From contig CAZOOA010000107.1 in the NCBI GenBank assembly GCA_964581355.1, forward strand, positions 1-6,828: a stretch of DNA of 6,828 nt, read 5' to 3'. The stretch comes from CAZOOA01 sp964581355 (GTDB taxonomy: Bacteria; Bacillota; Dethiobacteria; DTU022; UBA8154). The translations under genes were made by a program, and so were the position numbers. Positions 1 through 6,602 of the stretch are shown one piece after another; positions within the stretch are counted from its first letter, which is position 1, and every line of letters starts with the position of its first letter. The notes under the pieces were generated by a model. That model did not search any database. It was not told the DNA's origin and was given only the letters and a program-made list of their open reading frames with translations.

Positions 1-740
1 AGGACCAGGACAGCAGCCACCAGCACCAGCAGAATGGCCGGTGGTGGGGAAACATCTGCAGTCACCCGCTTGACAAAGATGCCAATAAAGGCCCAGATAA
101 AGACCAGGCTGTAAAAAACGTCCCCCCGGCTGCGCAGGGCATTAAGGGCGATTAAGGTGCCGACGATAATCACGATTACTGTCCAGGTTACCTGGCTTAA
201 GCCCCAGCCGCCCCATTCCACGCTCACCAGGTAGGCGCTGACGTTGGCAATGGTCGCCACAGAAATCCAGCCCAGGTACACGCTGAAAGGAAGATGAACC
301 AGGTATTTCCGCATCACGGAGACCTGCTCCCTGCCAATACCCAGCCGCAGGTAGATCATGATCAAGGAAACCAGCAGGACCAGCATGATCAGCAGGGACA
401 GGCCGGGCAGCAGGTAGTGCCAGGCAAAAATCCAGGCCATATTGGCCAGGGAAGCCACAAAAAACCAGCCGCCCACCTTTTCCACGATGGGATCCTTGTT
501 CAGCTTGTGAATATCCTTGGCCTGGTAGATGACAAACAAGGCCAGCAGGAGGTAAATCAAGCCCCAGATGGCAAAGGTGTAACCGGCCGGGGTAAACAGG
601 TTGGGATACAGTTCCGATATTTCCCCGGTGCTCCGCCCGCCCAGGGGCACTGCATTGGCCAGGTAGTTCACCAGGATGGTCCCCAAAAATGCCGCGATAT
701 TAAGCAACTGCACGGTGGTTTTCGCCTTCGATTCTTCCAT
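1..740 (-). CDS. Tryptophan-rich TspO/MBR-family membrane protein (C-terminus off the left edge)
   Basis: The frame stays open for 246 codons from ATG at 740-738 to the window edge. The start is supported by GAGGTGA (752-746) five bases upstream. The protein is strongly hydrophobic, with about seven or eight candidate membrane segments near residues 9-30, 51-72, 91-110, 112-132, 148-171, 182-202, 208-224 and 233 onward. It has nine tryptophans (W59, 92, 103, 107, 158, 176, 179, 186, 216). TspO-like signatures are visible: TPAGYTFAIWGLIYL (50-64), NMAWIFAWHY (100-109) and PFSVYLGWISVATIAN (151-166), which resemble the P-x-W-x-F...W..LY, N..W and LAW..FA..LN patterns of TspO. Family TspO proteins bind porphyrins or other hydrophobic ligands, but classic members have five helices and about 160 residues, so this belongs to a longer bacterial branch whose ligand is not known to me. 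It follows the radical SAM gene by 60 bases, probably in one transcript. The family call is fairly secure; the function is open. Confidence 0.82.
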   Translation of the reverse strand, partial: MEESKAKTTVQLLNIAAFLGTILVNYLANAVPLGGRSTGEISELYPNLFTPAGYTFAIWGLIYLLLALFVIYQAKDIHKLNKDPIVEKVGGWFFVASLANMAWIFAWHYLLPGLSLLIMLVLLVSLIMIYLRLGIGREQVSVMRKYLVHLPFSVYLGWISVATIANVSAYLVSVEWGGWGLSQVTWTVIVIIVGTLIALNALRSRGDVFYSLVFIWAFIGIFVKRVTADVSPPPAILLVLVAAVLV

Positions 741-745
741 GATGA

Positions 746-752
746 TCACCTC
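746..752 (-). promoter_or_regulatory. Ribosome binding site of the TspO-like gene
   Basis: GAGGTGA read on the minus strand lies five bases before the ATG at 740. It matches the 3' end of 16S rRNA well and fixes the start. Part of it (GAGG) can pair with CCTC of an upstream CCTCGT at 796-791, so it may be partly masked in the mRNA. Confidence 0.75.
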
Positions 753-800
753 GTGTTAATATGAAAATGGAGTTTCCGTTTCCCGCCAGGACGAGGATAT

Positions 801-1676
801 TTACAGGCCGCGGAATTGTTCCGGGCGGAGTTTGCCCATATCCGCCTTATCCAGCACGCTGCGCAGCCCCTGCATGATCTGTTCCTTGTCCCGGGGCAGC
901 ACCCCGCCGAGGGGCAGGTAGTTGGAAGCATGGTTGCTGCGGAAAACACAGTTGGTCAGCTCCAGGGGCTCAAGCATCATTTCAATTTCGGCCAGGATTT
1001 CCATGGGCCCGGGCAGCTGAAATTCACCCCGCTCCATCTGCCTGGCTATGGGAGTGCCCGGCGCCACCATCAAGGTTAAGAGCCCTAAGTAGTCAGGATC
1101 CATCTCGTTTAACAGCTTTGCCGTGTCGGCAGCGTGTTCTTTCATCAATTCATAGCCCCCCAGGCCGTTGATTACCGTTACAGACAGGGGAATCCCCGAA
1201 TCCTTGGCCCGGCGGCCGGCCTGGATAATTTCTGCAGCGGTAGCGTCTTTGCGCACCTGCTCCAGGATTTTGTCATTGCCCGTCTCCACCCCCAGGTAGA
1301 CGATCCCAATTCCGGCTTCTTTCAGTTCCCTTAACTGGGACACCGACTTGCCCAGGAGATCACCCGGGTTGGCATAAATGCCTACCCGCTCCAGGGAGGG
1401 GAATGCCTGGGAAAGCTCCCGAAGCACGGACATAAGCTTGGTCTGCTCCATGGCCAGGGCGTTGCCGTCTGCCAGGAAAACCCGGCGTACATCACCCAGA
1501 ACCCGCTTGGCCTCCTGGATATCGGCACGGATATCCTCCAGGGAACGTTCCCTGTATTTTTTATCTTTATACATCACACAAAACGTGCACTTGTTGTGCG
1601 AACACCCAATGGTCGCCTGCAGAATCAGGCTTTTGGCTTCACTGGGCGGCCTGTAGATCTGTCCTTCGTAACGCAT
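801..1676 (-). CDS. Radical SAM enzyme of unknown substrate
   Basis: A 291-residue cytoplasmic protein. The 4Fe-4S site is GCSHNKCTFC, with C25, C30 and C33 (numbered from MRYEG). The aromatic between the last two cysteines is the usual radical SAM signature, but the spacing is CX4CX2C instead of the common CX3CX2C. LGVETGND (128-135) fits the SAM-binding GxE-type motif, and the alternating strands and helices from about 15 to 235 fit a partial TIM barrel. The C-terminus has a motif-like stretch, FRSNHASNYLPLGG (245-258). No B12-binding, SPASM or TRAM domain is evident. An ATG at 1706 would add ten residues, but neither start has a strong ribosome binding site; I prefer 1676 because MRYEGQIYRPP looks like a natural N-terminus. 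The gene sits downstream of addA and directly upstream of the TspO-like gene. The chemistry is radical-based by family; the substrate cannot be read from the sequence. Confidence 0.88.
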   Translation of the reverse strand: MRYEGQIYRPPSEAKSLILQATIGCSHNKCTFCVMYKDKKYRERSLEDIRADIQEAKRVLGDVRRVFLADGNALAMEQTKLMSVLRELSQAFPSLERVGIYANPGDLLGKSVSQLRELKEAGIGIVYLGVETGNDKILEQVRKDATAAEIIQAGRRAKDSGIPLSVTVINGLGGYELMKEHAADTAKLLNEMDPDYLGLLTLMVAPGTPIARQMERGEFQLPGPMEILAEIEMMLEPLELTNCVFRSNHASNYLPLGGVLPRDKEQIMQGLRSVLDKADMGKLRPEQFRGL

Positions 1677-1808
1677 AAGCCTGCACAGCCCCGTTAAAAC
1701 CCACATAGTTTGCTGTACTGCCGATCATTGATCCCAACCTGGACACAGCCAGAGCCAAAAAGGATCGACAACCGGAAGAATTATTTTGTCAGAAAAGCGC
1801 AAAGCTTA

Positions 1809-1821
1809 CTTAACTGTTAAG
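1809..1821. repeat. 13-base palindrome, possible operator
   Basis: CTTAACTGTTAAG is a perfect inverted repeat of six bases around one central base. It lies about 135 bases upstream of the radical SAM start, downstream of the TATAAT-like box at 1879-1884 on the minus strand. It could bind a dimeric regulator, but short AT-rich palindromes also arise by chance, and there is no second copy in the window to support it. Confidence 0.3.
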
Positions 1822-1862
1822 GGCCTAATTGATGGGCCATTAAAGTTGAGGGGCTGTTCTTT

Positions 1863-1884
1863 TCACCTCCTACATTCTATTATA
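1863..1884 (-). promoter_or_regulatory. TATAAT box followed closely by an ownerless Shine-Dalgarno sequence
   Basis: On the minus strand TATAAT (1884-1879) matches the -10 consensus exactly, but nothing resembling TTGACA lies 16-18 bases upstream and there is no extended TG. Eight bases further on is AGGAGGTGA (1871-1863), a nearly perfect ribosome binding site. No ATG, GTG or TTG follows at a useful distance with a long frame: the overlapping GTG gives only eight codons and the next ATG seven. It may be a promoter for the radical SAM operon, a leader peptide, or the remains of a lost gene start. Confidence 0.35.
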
Positions 1885-1925
1885 CCGTACGTGATCAATC
1901 GCTACCGGGCATGGACGCAGTGAGA

Positions 1926-4900
1926 TCAGGTTTTAACCTCCAGCGCCTGCTGGTCATCAAAAAAATAAAGAAAGCACTGGCTGACCGGTTCCCGCCAGAT
2001 TTGTTCCACGGCCCGGGCATAGTAGGCCAGCTGGACCTTGTAATGTTCCAGCAGTTCAGCAAAGCCGGGGGAAGCTGTGGAACCCGTTTTAAAGTCCACC
2101 AGCACAAAACCCGCTTCTTCCTGCACCAGGCAGTCGATCACTCCCTGCACCAGCACCTGCTCTTTCGCTGTTTCTGGTTCCAGTTCCGGAAAAGCCGAAG
2201 TCCTATGCCTTTCCGCGCCCTCAGGCTGCCCCTTTGGCTGCTCCTCCGGCCGCCCTGCAGGCCCGCCACGGTAAAGCTCCTGTAATGACAGCGCCAGGCT
2301 GAAGGGCACTTCCCTGTATACCTCTTTGCCGGAGAGAACCCGTCTGCCCAGGGAGGACTGAAAAAAGGCGGCAATTAATGGGGCCTGAACAGCCTCCCTT
2401 TCTTCCGGGGTGAGCATCCCCCGTTCCTGCATCCTGTCCAGCTGCCCTTCAATGGCCTCCAGCGAAGAAACCTCCCCCAGGGACAGGTGCTGCATCGCCG
2501 CATGGTAGGCCGAGCCCCGCTCCCCGGGAGACAGCTTCTTCCGGCCCAGGAAAGCCGGACGTTTCTGTAAAATGCCGGCATGCCCTCCCGGGGACCAGCC
2601 GGGCTCGCCACTGTCTTCACCGGACAGGCCTGCGGAAAGGACTTTCTTCAACTCCGAGACGGTGAGCTTGGCCAGGTGCTCCGAAGCCCCCGTATAGGGA
2701 TACTGCCATTCCAGGCGCCTTCTTACTTCTGCCGCAAACCCACCGTCCCCGGGCAGTGGTTCCAGGCGGGCGATATAGGGGGCCAGGGGTGAGCTCCACT
2801 CCCTTTCCTCCCCCGTCCTTGATGCTTCTTCACCGGCTTCAGCAGCGGGGGGGAGGGGCTGAGTTTCGGAAGCGCAGGGAACCTGCGGGGCCTCCTGTGT
2901 TTCCGAAGTTTCCGGGGTTTCNNNNNNNNNNNNNNNNNNNNNNNNNNNNNNNNNNNNNNNNNNNNNNNNNNNNNNNNNNNNNNNNNNNNNNNNNNNNNNN
3001 NNNNNNNNNNNNNNNNNNNNNTCCTGTGTTTCCGAAGTTTCCGGGGTTTCTTCTGCAGCAGCCCGGGCTGGAGCATCCTGGCGTTCAGCCTGGTCCTGCA
3101 ACAGGGCTGCCGGGGTGATGCAGTCCATTTTCCAGGAAGAACGAAAACGGGGATCCATCAGATCCTCTTCCTCGGGACAGAGCGCCCGCAAAGCTTCGGC
3201 ATCGGGATGCTGCAGCAGCACAGGGCCAATCCAGTCCAGGACACAGCGTCCCGCGGCCCGGTCGGGCGTTGAAAGCATTGCTCCTGCTGCCCCCCGGGCG
3301 GCCCTAGCCCATTTTTCCACTTCCCTCCCGGCATCCCGCACGGAACCGACCAGGATGAGCCTTTCCTCGGCCCGGGTCAGGGCCACGTAGAGGATGCGCA
3401 TTTCTTCGGAAAGGGTTTCCAGGATCAGGCGCTGCCGGACAGCATGCCAGGCCAGGGTGGGATAGGCCACCCTTTTTTCCAGGTCCAGGTAGCGTGGCCC
3501 GAATCCGATGGACTTATGCACCAGGAAGTGGCCGCTGGTATCCTGCAGGTTGAAGGATTTCCCCAGGCCGGCGGCAAAAACTACGGGGAATTCCAGCCCT
3601 TTACTCTTGTGCACGGTCATAATCCGCACCACGTCTTCCTGCTCGCCCAGGGCCCGGGCCTCACCCAGGTCGCCGCCCCGCTCCCGCACCTGGTCGATAA
3701 AACGCAGGAACCGGAACAGCCCCCGGAATCGGGCGGCCTCATACTGCCGGGCCCGGTCGAACAGGGCCCGCAGGTTGGCCTGGCGCTGGCGCCCGCCGGG
3801 CAGCCCCCCGACAAAGTCATAGTAGCCCGTTTCCCGGTAAATATCCCAGACCAGCGCCGCCAGGGATTCCTGGCGGGACATGTCCTGCCAGCGGTACAGC
3901 CGTGCCAGGAAATGCCGGATTTTTTCCTGCAGTTCCCCGGGCAGCTCACCCTCTGCCAGATCTCCGCCATTCTCTGCCGCCCCTCCGGAGTTTTGCTCAC
4001 TTTCCGGGACTTCTGCATCGGCGCCTCCAGTTTCACTCTGCACCTTCTCCGGCGATCCGGTTTCCCTTTCAGTTTCTCCTTCTTCCCCGGAGCAGGCCTT
4101 AACCGCTTCAAAGAAGGGGCCGGCAGGCCGGGCCGCCCGAAGCGCTGCCAATTCCCCGGCATTCAGGCCCACCAGGGGGGATCGAAGCACCGCTCCCAGG
4201 GGGATATCCTGGAACGGGTTGTCGATGACGTTGAGCAGGGACAGGATCACTTCCACTTCCGTAGCGGAAAAATAGCCTGTGCCCAGGTCCACGTAAGCGG
4301 GAATACCCGCCTCACGCAGAGTCTCCAGAATGGGCGGTGCCCAATTCCGGGCCGAACGCAGCAGGACCACCATATCCCTGTAGCGGACGGGGCGGGCCTG
4401 TTTTTCTTCCCGGTCGTAAATCTGCAGGGGCTGGCCGCTGTCCCGGCCCATCATTTCCTGAATTTTTTGGGCGATCAAACGCCCTTCCAGCTCGGCTTTG
4501 CCCAGCTCCTCAGGCCCTGCCAATTCTTCCTGTGCTTCCTGTTCCTCCGGGCTTTCTATCCCGCCGCCCCCTTCCCGGTCAACCAGGTAAAACTCCACCG
4601 GGACAGGCGGTGTGGGAAAATCGGTGCCCTGGTACAGCCTGGCTTCGTCATCATAGTCAACTTCGCCCACTTCTTCATCCATCAAGCGGGAAAACAGGTC
4701 GTTGACGCCGTCCAGGACCTGGGCACGGCTGCGAAAGTTTTGCGAAAGGACGATGCACTCCCCGGATTCCCCAGGTTCCCCAGGTTCCCCGCCTTGCCAG
4801 GCTTGCTGCAGGGCATCGCCTGTGGATTCAGCCCCGGCACACTCCTTCCCGGGGATATCCCGGTTCGGATCAGCGTTATTATCCTGGCCGGCCTGACCGG

Positions 4901-6443
4901 CCTCGGGCGGGACCGCCGCGTTTTCTTGCTCCTCTATCCGCTGAAAGCGGCGATACTTTTCCTGGAACAGGGCCGGTTCGGCCAGGCGGAAGCGGTAGAT
5001 GCTCTGCTTGACATCGCCCACCATGAAGCGGTTCCCCCGGGGTGCAGGTACTGCCACCCGCTGAAGGATGGCTTCCTGGACCGGATTGATATCCTGGTAC
5101 TCGTCCACCAGGACCTGGACAAACTTCCTCCGGTAATCCAGGGCCGCCTCCGAGGGCCGGGGTTCTGCCCCGCCGGAGTCGGGATGGGTTAAAAGCTCCA
5201 GGGCCCGGTGTTCCAGGTCGGAAAAATCAGCCAGGCTTTTTTCCCGCTTCACTGTTTCGTAAACCCCGCCGAACTCCAGGACCAGGTCCACCAGGGCCTT
5301 CATTACCGGGGCCAGGCTTTTGAGTTCTTCCCGCTGCTCCTCCAGGGGACGCTGGAAATAGTTTTCTATCAACCGGGAAAAATCATCCTTGCAGGAATTG
5401 CGCAGAGCGGAGACCTGGTCTTTCAGGCCGGGATCATAGCGGTCGCCGCGGCAGCTTTTCAAGCGGCCGAAAGCCGGGGCCTGGACAGCACGGGCCAGTT
5501 CGTCCCAGCTGCGCCCGGAGGCCTCCCAGGACTGGCGGACCACTGCCAGGTCATCTTCCAGGTTTTCCACATACGGCTCCGGGCCGCCGGGATAACCGGT
5601 CAGTTCCAGGGCCCGTTCCAGGCGCCAGACCATCCCGGCCAGCTCCTGCCTCACCTGCTGCAGCAGTATTTCTTCCCAGGGAGAAGCAAGGCTGCCCCGG
5701 GGTTCCAGGGTGGCAAACACCTCCACCTGCTCCTGCAGCCAGGACGCCGGGCAGGGGTGGCTGCGGGAAAAGTCATAGAGCCGCAGCACCAGGTCCTGCA
5801 GAGCCCGGTCCCCGCGGTCGGTGCTGAACAGGTCCACCAGCCGGTAAAAATCGCCTCCCGGGTCGTGTTCCCGGTAGCATTGTTCCAGGAGTCCTTCCAG
5901 GGCCTCATAGCGCAGCAGGGCGGCCTCATTTTCATCCACGATGCGGAATGCCGTATCCATGGAGCGCAGGTAGGCATAGCGCCGGATCACATCCATGCAG
6001 AAGGAGTGAATGGTGCTGATCTGGGCCCGGTTCAGCAGCAGCAGCTGACGGCGAAGATGGGTCTCACCGGGCCGACGGGTGAGGATCTTTTTCAACCCTG
6101 CGGCAATGCGGTGTTTCATCTCCGCCGCTGCAGCGTTGGTAAAGGTGACAATCAGAAAACGGTCGATGTCCACCCGGCTGTCTTTCAACCCTTGGCTTTC
6201 CCCGGCGATGCGCTGCAGGATGCGCTCCACCAGCACCCGGGTTTTGCCGGAGCCGGCCCCGGCGGCCACCAGGAGATCCCGGCCGCTTGTGTCAATCGCC
6301 CTTCGCTGGGCCCGGGTCCAGGGTCCTGGCGGAGCTGCTGCTACGCTATCCCGGTTTTGCTCCCTATCCGGGGAAGTTTCAATCCTCTTTTCCCCGTTTT
6401 CTCTGTTTATTCTGTTTTCTTCGGAGTTTTCCCGCATGCTCAT
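1926..6443 (-). CDS. addA: ATP-dependent helicase/nuclease subunit A (AddA), containing a sequence gap
   Basis: The helicase and nuclease subunit that, with AddB, resects double-strand breaks and prepares 3' ends for RecA. Helicase motifs in order: Q-like WTRAQRRAI (42-50), Walker A AGAGSGKT (61-68), Ia VTFTNAAAAEMK (99-110), II VDEYQD (446-451), III GDVKQSIYRFR (476-486), IV SQNFRSR (567-573), V TVHKSKGLEFPVV (943-955) and VI YVALTRAEER (1019-1028). The C-terminal RecB-type nuclease has H1314 in RGSAYHAAM, D1436 in GVID, D1450 and K1452 in VDFKTGS, and Q1471/Y1475 in QLAYYARA; it looks catalytically intact. The open length is 1505 residues including 34 unknown ones, against about 1,230 for Bacillus subtilis AddA. 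The excess is an N-terminal tail (1-40) and acidic loops near 503-562, 622-655, 783-838, 1118-1212 and 1393-1428. TGA directly precedes the ATG at 6443; the third codon, ATG at 6437, is better spaced from GGGTGA and may be the real start. addB is not adjacent. Confidence 0.96.
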   Translation of the reverse strand: MSMRENSEENRINRENGEKRIETSPDREQNRDSVAAAPPGPWTRAQRRAIDTSGRDLLVAAGAGSGKTRVLVERILQRIAGESQGLKDSRVDIDRFLIVTFTNAAAAEMKHRIAAGLKKILTRRPGETHLRRQLLLLNRAQISTIHSFCMDVIRRYAYLRSMDTAFRIVDENEAALLRYEALEGLLEQCYREHDPGGDFYRLVDLFSTDRGDRALQDLVLRLYDFSRSHPCPASWLQEQVEVFATLEPRGSLASPWEEILLQQVRQELAGMVWRLERALELTGYPGGPEPYVENLEDDLAVVRQSWEASGRSWDELARAVQAPAFGRLKSCRGDRYDPGLKDQVSALRNSCKDDFSRLIENYFQRPLEEQREELKSLAPVMKALVDLVLEFGGVYETVKREKSLADFSDLEHRALELLTHPDSGGAEPRPSEAALDYRRKFVQVLVDEYQDINPVQEAILQRVAVPAPRGNRFMVGDVKQSIYRFRLAEPALFQEKYRRFQRIEEQENAAVPPEAGQAGQDNNADPNRDIPGKECAGAESTGDALQQAWQGGEPGEPGESGECIVLSQNFRSRAQVLDGVNDLFSRLMDEEVGEVDYDDEARLYQGTDFPTPPVPVEFYLVDREGGGGIESPEEQEAQEELAGPEELGKAELEGRLIAQKIQEMMGRDSGQPLQIYDREEKQARPVRYRDMVVLLRSARNWAPPILETLREAGIPAYVDLGTGYFSATEVEVILSLLNVIDNPFQDIPLGAVLRSPLVGLNAGELAALRAARPAGPFFEAVKACSGEEGETERETGSPEKVQSETGGADAEVPESEQNSGGAAENGGDLAEGELPGELQEKIRHFLARLYRWQDMSRQESLAALVWDIYRETGYYDFVGGLPGGRQRQANLRALFDRARQYEAARFRGLFRFLRFIDQVRERGGDLGEARALGEQEDVVRIMTVHKSKGLEFPVVFAAGLGKSFNLQDTSGHFLVHKSIGFGPRYLDLEKRVAYPTLAWHAVRQRLILETLSEEMRILYVALTRAEERLILVGSVRDAGREVEKWARAARGAAGAMLSTPDRAAGRCVLDWIGPVLLQHPDAEALRALCPEEEDLMDPRFRSSWKMDCITPAALLQDQAERQDAPARAAAEETPETSETQXXXXXXXXXXXXXXXXXXXXXXXXXXXXXXXXXXETPETSETQEAPQVPCASETQPLPPAAEAGEEASRTGEEREWSSPLAPYIARLEPLPGDGGFAAEVRRRLEWQYPYTGASEHLAKLTVSELKKVLSAGLSGEDSGEPGWSPGGHAGILQKRPAFLGRKKLSPGERGSAYHAAMQHLSLGEVSSLEAIEGQLDRMQERGMLTPEEREAVQAPLIAAFFQSSLGRRVLSGKEVYREVPFSLALSLQELYRGGPAGRPEEQPKGQPEGAERHRTSAFPELEPETAKEQVLVQGVIDCLVQEEAGFVLVDFKTGSTASPGFAELLEHYKVQLAYYARAVEQIWREPVSQCFLYFFDDQQALEVKT
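2893..2921 (-). repeat. 29-base repeat, copy flanking the gap on the left
   Basis: Identical to 3022-3050. In the addA frame it encodes ETPETSETQ plus the first two bases of the next codon. Inside it is three degenerate 9-base units starting GAAAC (encoding ETP, ETS, ETQ). It directly abuts the run of Ns. Confidence 0.95.
2922..3021. other. Assembly gap of exactly 100 Ns inside addA
   Basis: A run of 100 undetermined bases, the conventional size for a gap of unknown length. Both sides carry the same 29 bases, so the contig ends may simply overlap, or the gap may hide further repeat copies. The addA frame is kept across the Ns because 29 + 100 = 129 is a multiple of three. It would also be kept if the duplicate and the Ns were removed, giving about 1,462 residues. 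Confidence 0.98.
3022..3050 (-). repeat. 29-base repeat, copy flanking the gap on the right
   Basis: Identical to 2893-2921. On the coding strand it follows GCAGAA and again encodes ETPETSETQ. It lies in the hydrophilic linker between the AddA helicase core and the nuclease domain. Confidence 0.95.
4764..4790 (-). repeat. 9-base tandem repeat in addA encoding GEP-GEP-GES
   Basis: On the coding strand GGGGAACCT occurs twice, followed by the variant GGGGAATCC and then GGGGAG, so residues 552-562 read GEPGEPGESGE. It lies in the insertion between helicase motifs III and IV. The near-identity of the units at DNA level points to slippage as their origin, and copy changes would keep the frame. Confidence 0.85.
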
Positions 6444-6602
6444 TCACCCTTTCGCCCTGAGTTGTCCGGCAGATATGTAGGACGCAGCAGTTGGAGGATT
6501 TGCGCCTGTTATGAACTCTAAAGCAAATAATCGAACTAAGAAAGGAAAAACTTGAAATTAACGCGAAATATATTTACCAAACTTCTGGAGGAGGAAACGA
6601 AA
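6444..6602. other. Divergent intergenic region between addA and the right-edge gene
   Basis: About 160 bases between two genes that point away from each other, so promoters for both should lie here. On the plus strand TTGAAA (6552-6557) resembles a -35 box, but the bases 16-18 away (TACCAA region) are a poor -10; AT-rich TATATT (6569-6574) is too close to it. For addA no convincing pair of boxes was found. GC content drops sharply compared with addA. A 14-codon lysine-rich frame at 6511-6555 is not called as a gene. Confidence 0.45.
6587..6594 (+). promoter_or_regulatory. Strong ribosome binding site of the right-edge gene
   Basis: GGAGGAGG lies eight bases before the ATG at 6603 and sets the start of the plus-strand gene. 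Confidence 0.85.

Larger units (their letters stand above)
1677..1925. other. Intergenic region between addA and the radical SAM gene
   Basis: No credible gene is seen in this gap of about 250 bases. It is more AT-rich than its neighbours. It holds, on the minus strand, a TATAAT box, an ownerless strong Shine-Dalgarno sequence and a short palindrome, each listed separately. No GC-rich hairpin followed by a T-run is present after the addA stop, so addA transcripts could continue into the radical SAM gene. Confidence 0.6.

Noticed and set aside
294..764. A 156-codon plus-strand frame opposite the TspO-like gene
   Set aside because: Its Q/H/G-rich product looks like an antisense translation of membrane-protein codons, while the minus-strand frame has family motifs and a proper ribosome binding site.
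1677..1706. Longer start (ATG 1706) for the radical SAM gene
   Set aside because: It has no ribosome binding site, and the ten added residues look unlike the rest; not excluded, because the preferred start is also weak in this respect.
1685..1857. ACAGCCCC (1685-1692) and GGGGCTGT (1850-1857) as terminal inverted repeats of a small mobile element
   Set aside because: Only eight bases match, similarity does not continue inward, there is no target-site duplication, and a match this short is expected by chance in a region of this size.
2893..3050. 29-base direct repeats spaced apart, considered as a CRISPR array
   Set aside because: There are only two copies, they lie in frame inside addA, they are built from 9-base coding units, and the spacing is an artificial run of Ns.
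3444..5192. A 582-codon open frame on the plus strand, antisense to addA
   Set aside because: It lies wholly opposite the well-supported addA, has no recognisable motifs, is rich in P, G, Q and F as expected for the complement of GC-rich codons, and has no good ribosome binding site. The same holds for the 437-codon frame at 5208-6521.
6511..6555. A 14-codon lysine-rich frame upstream of the right-edge gene
   Set aside because: The nearest GGAGG is 13 bases from its ATG, too far for good initiation, and there is no other support.
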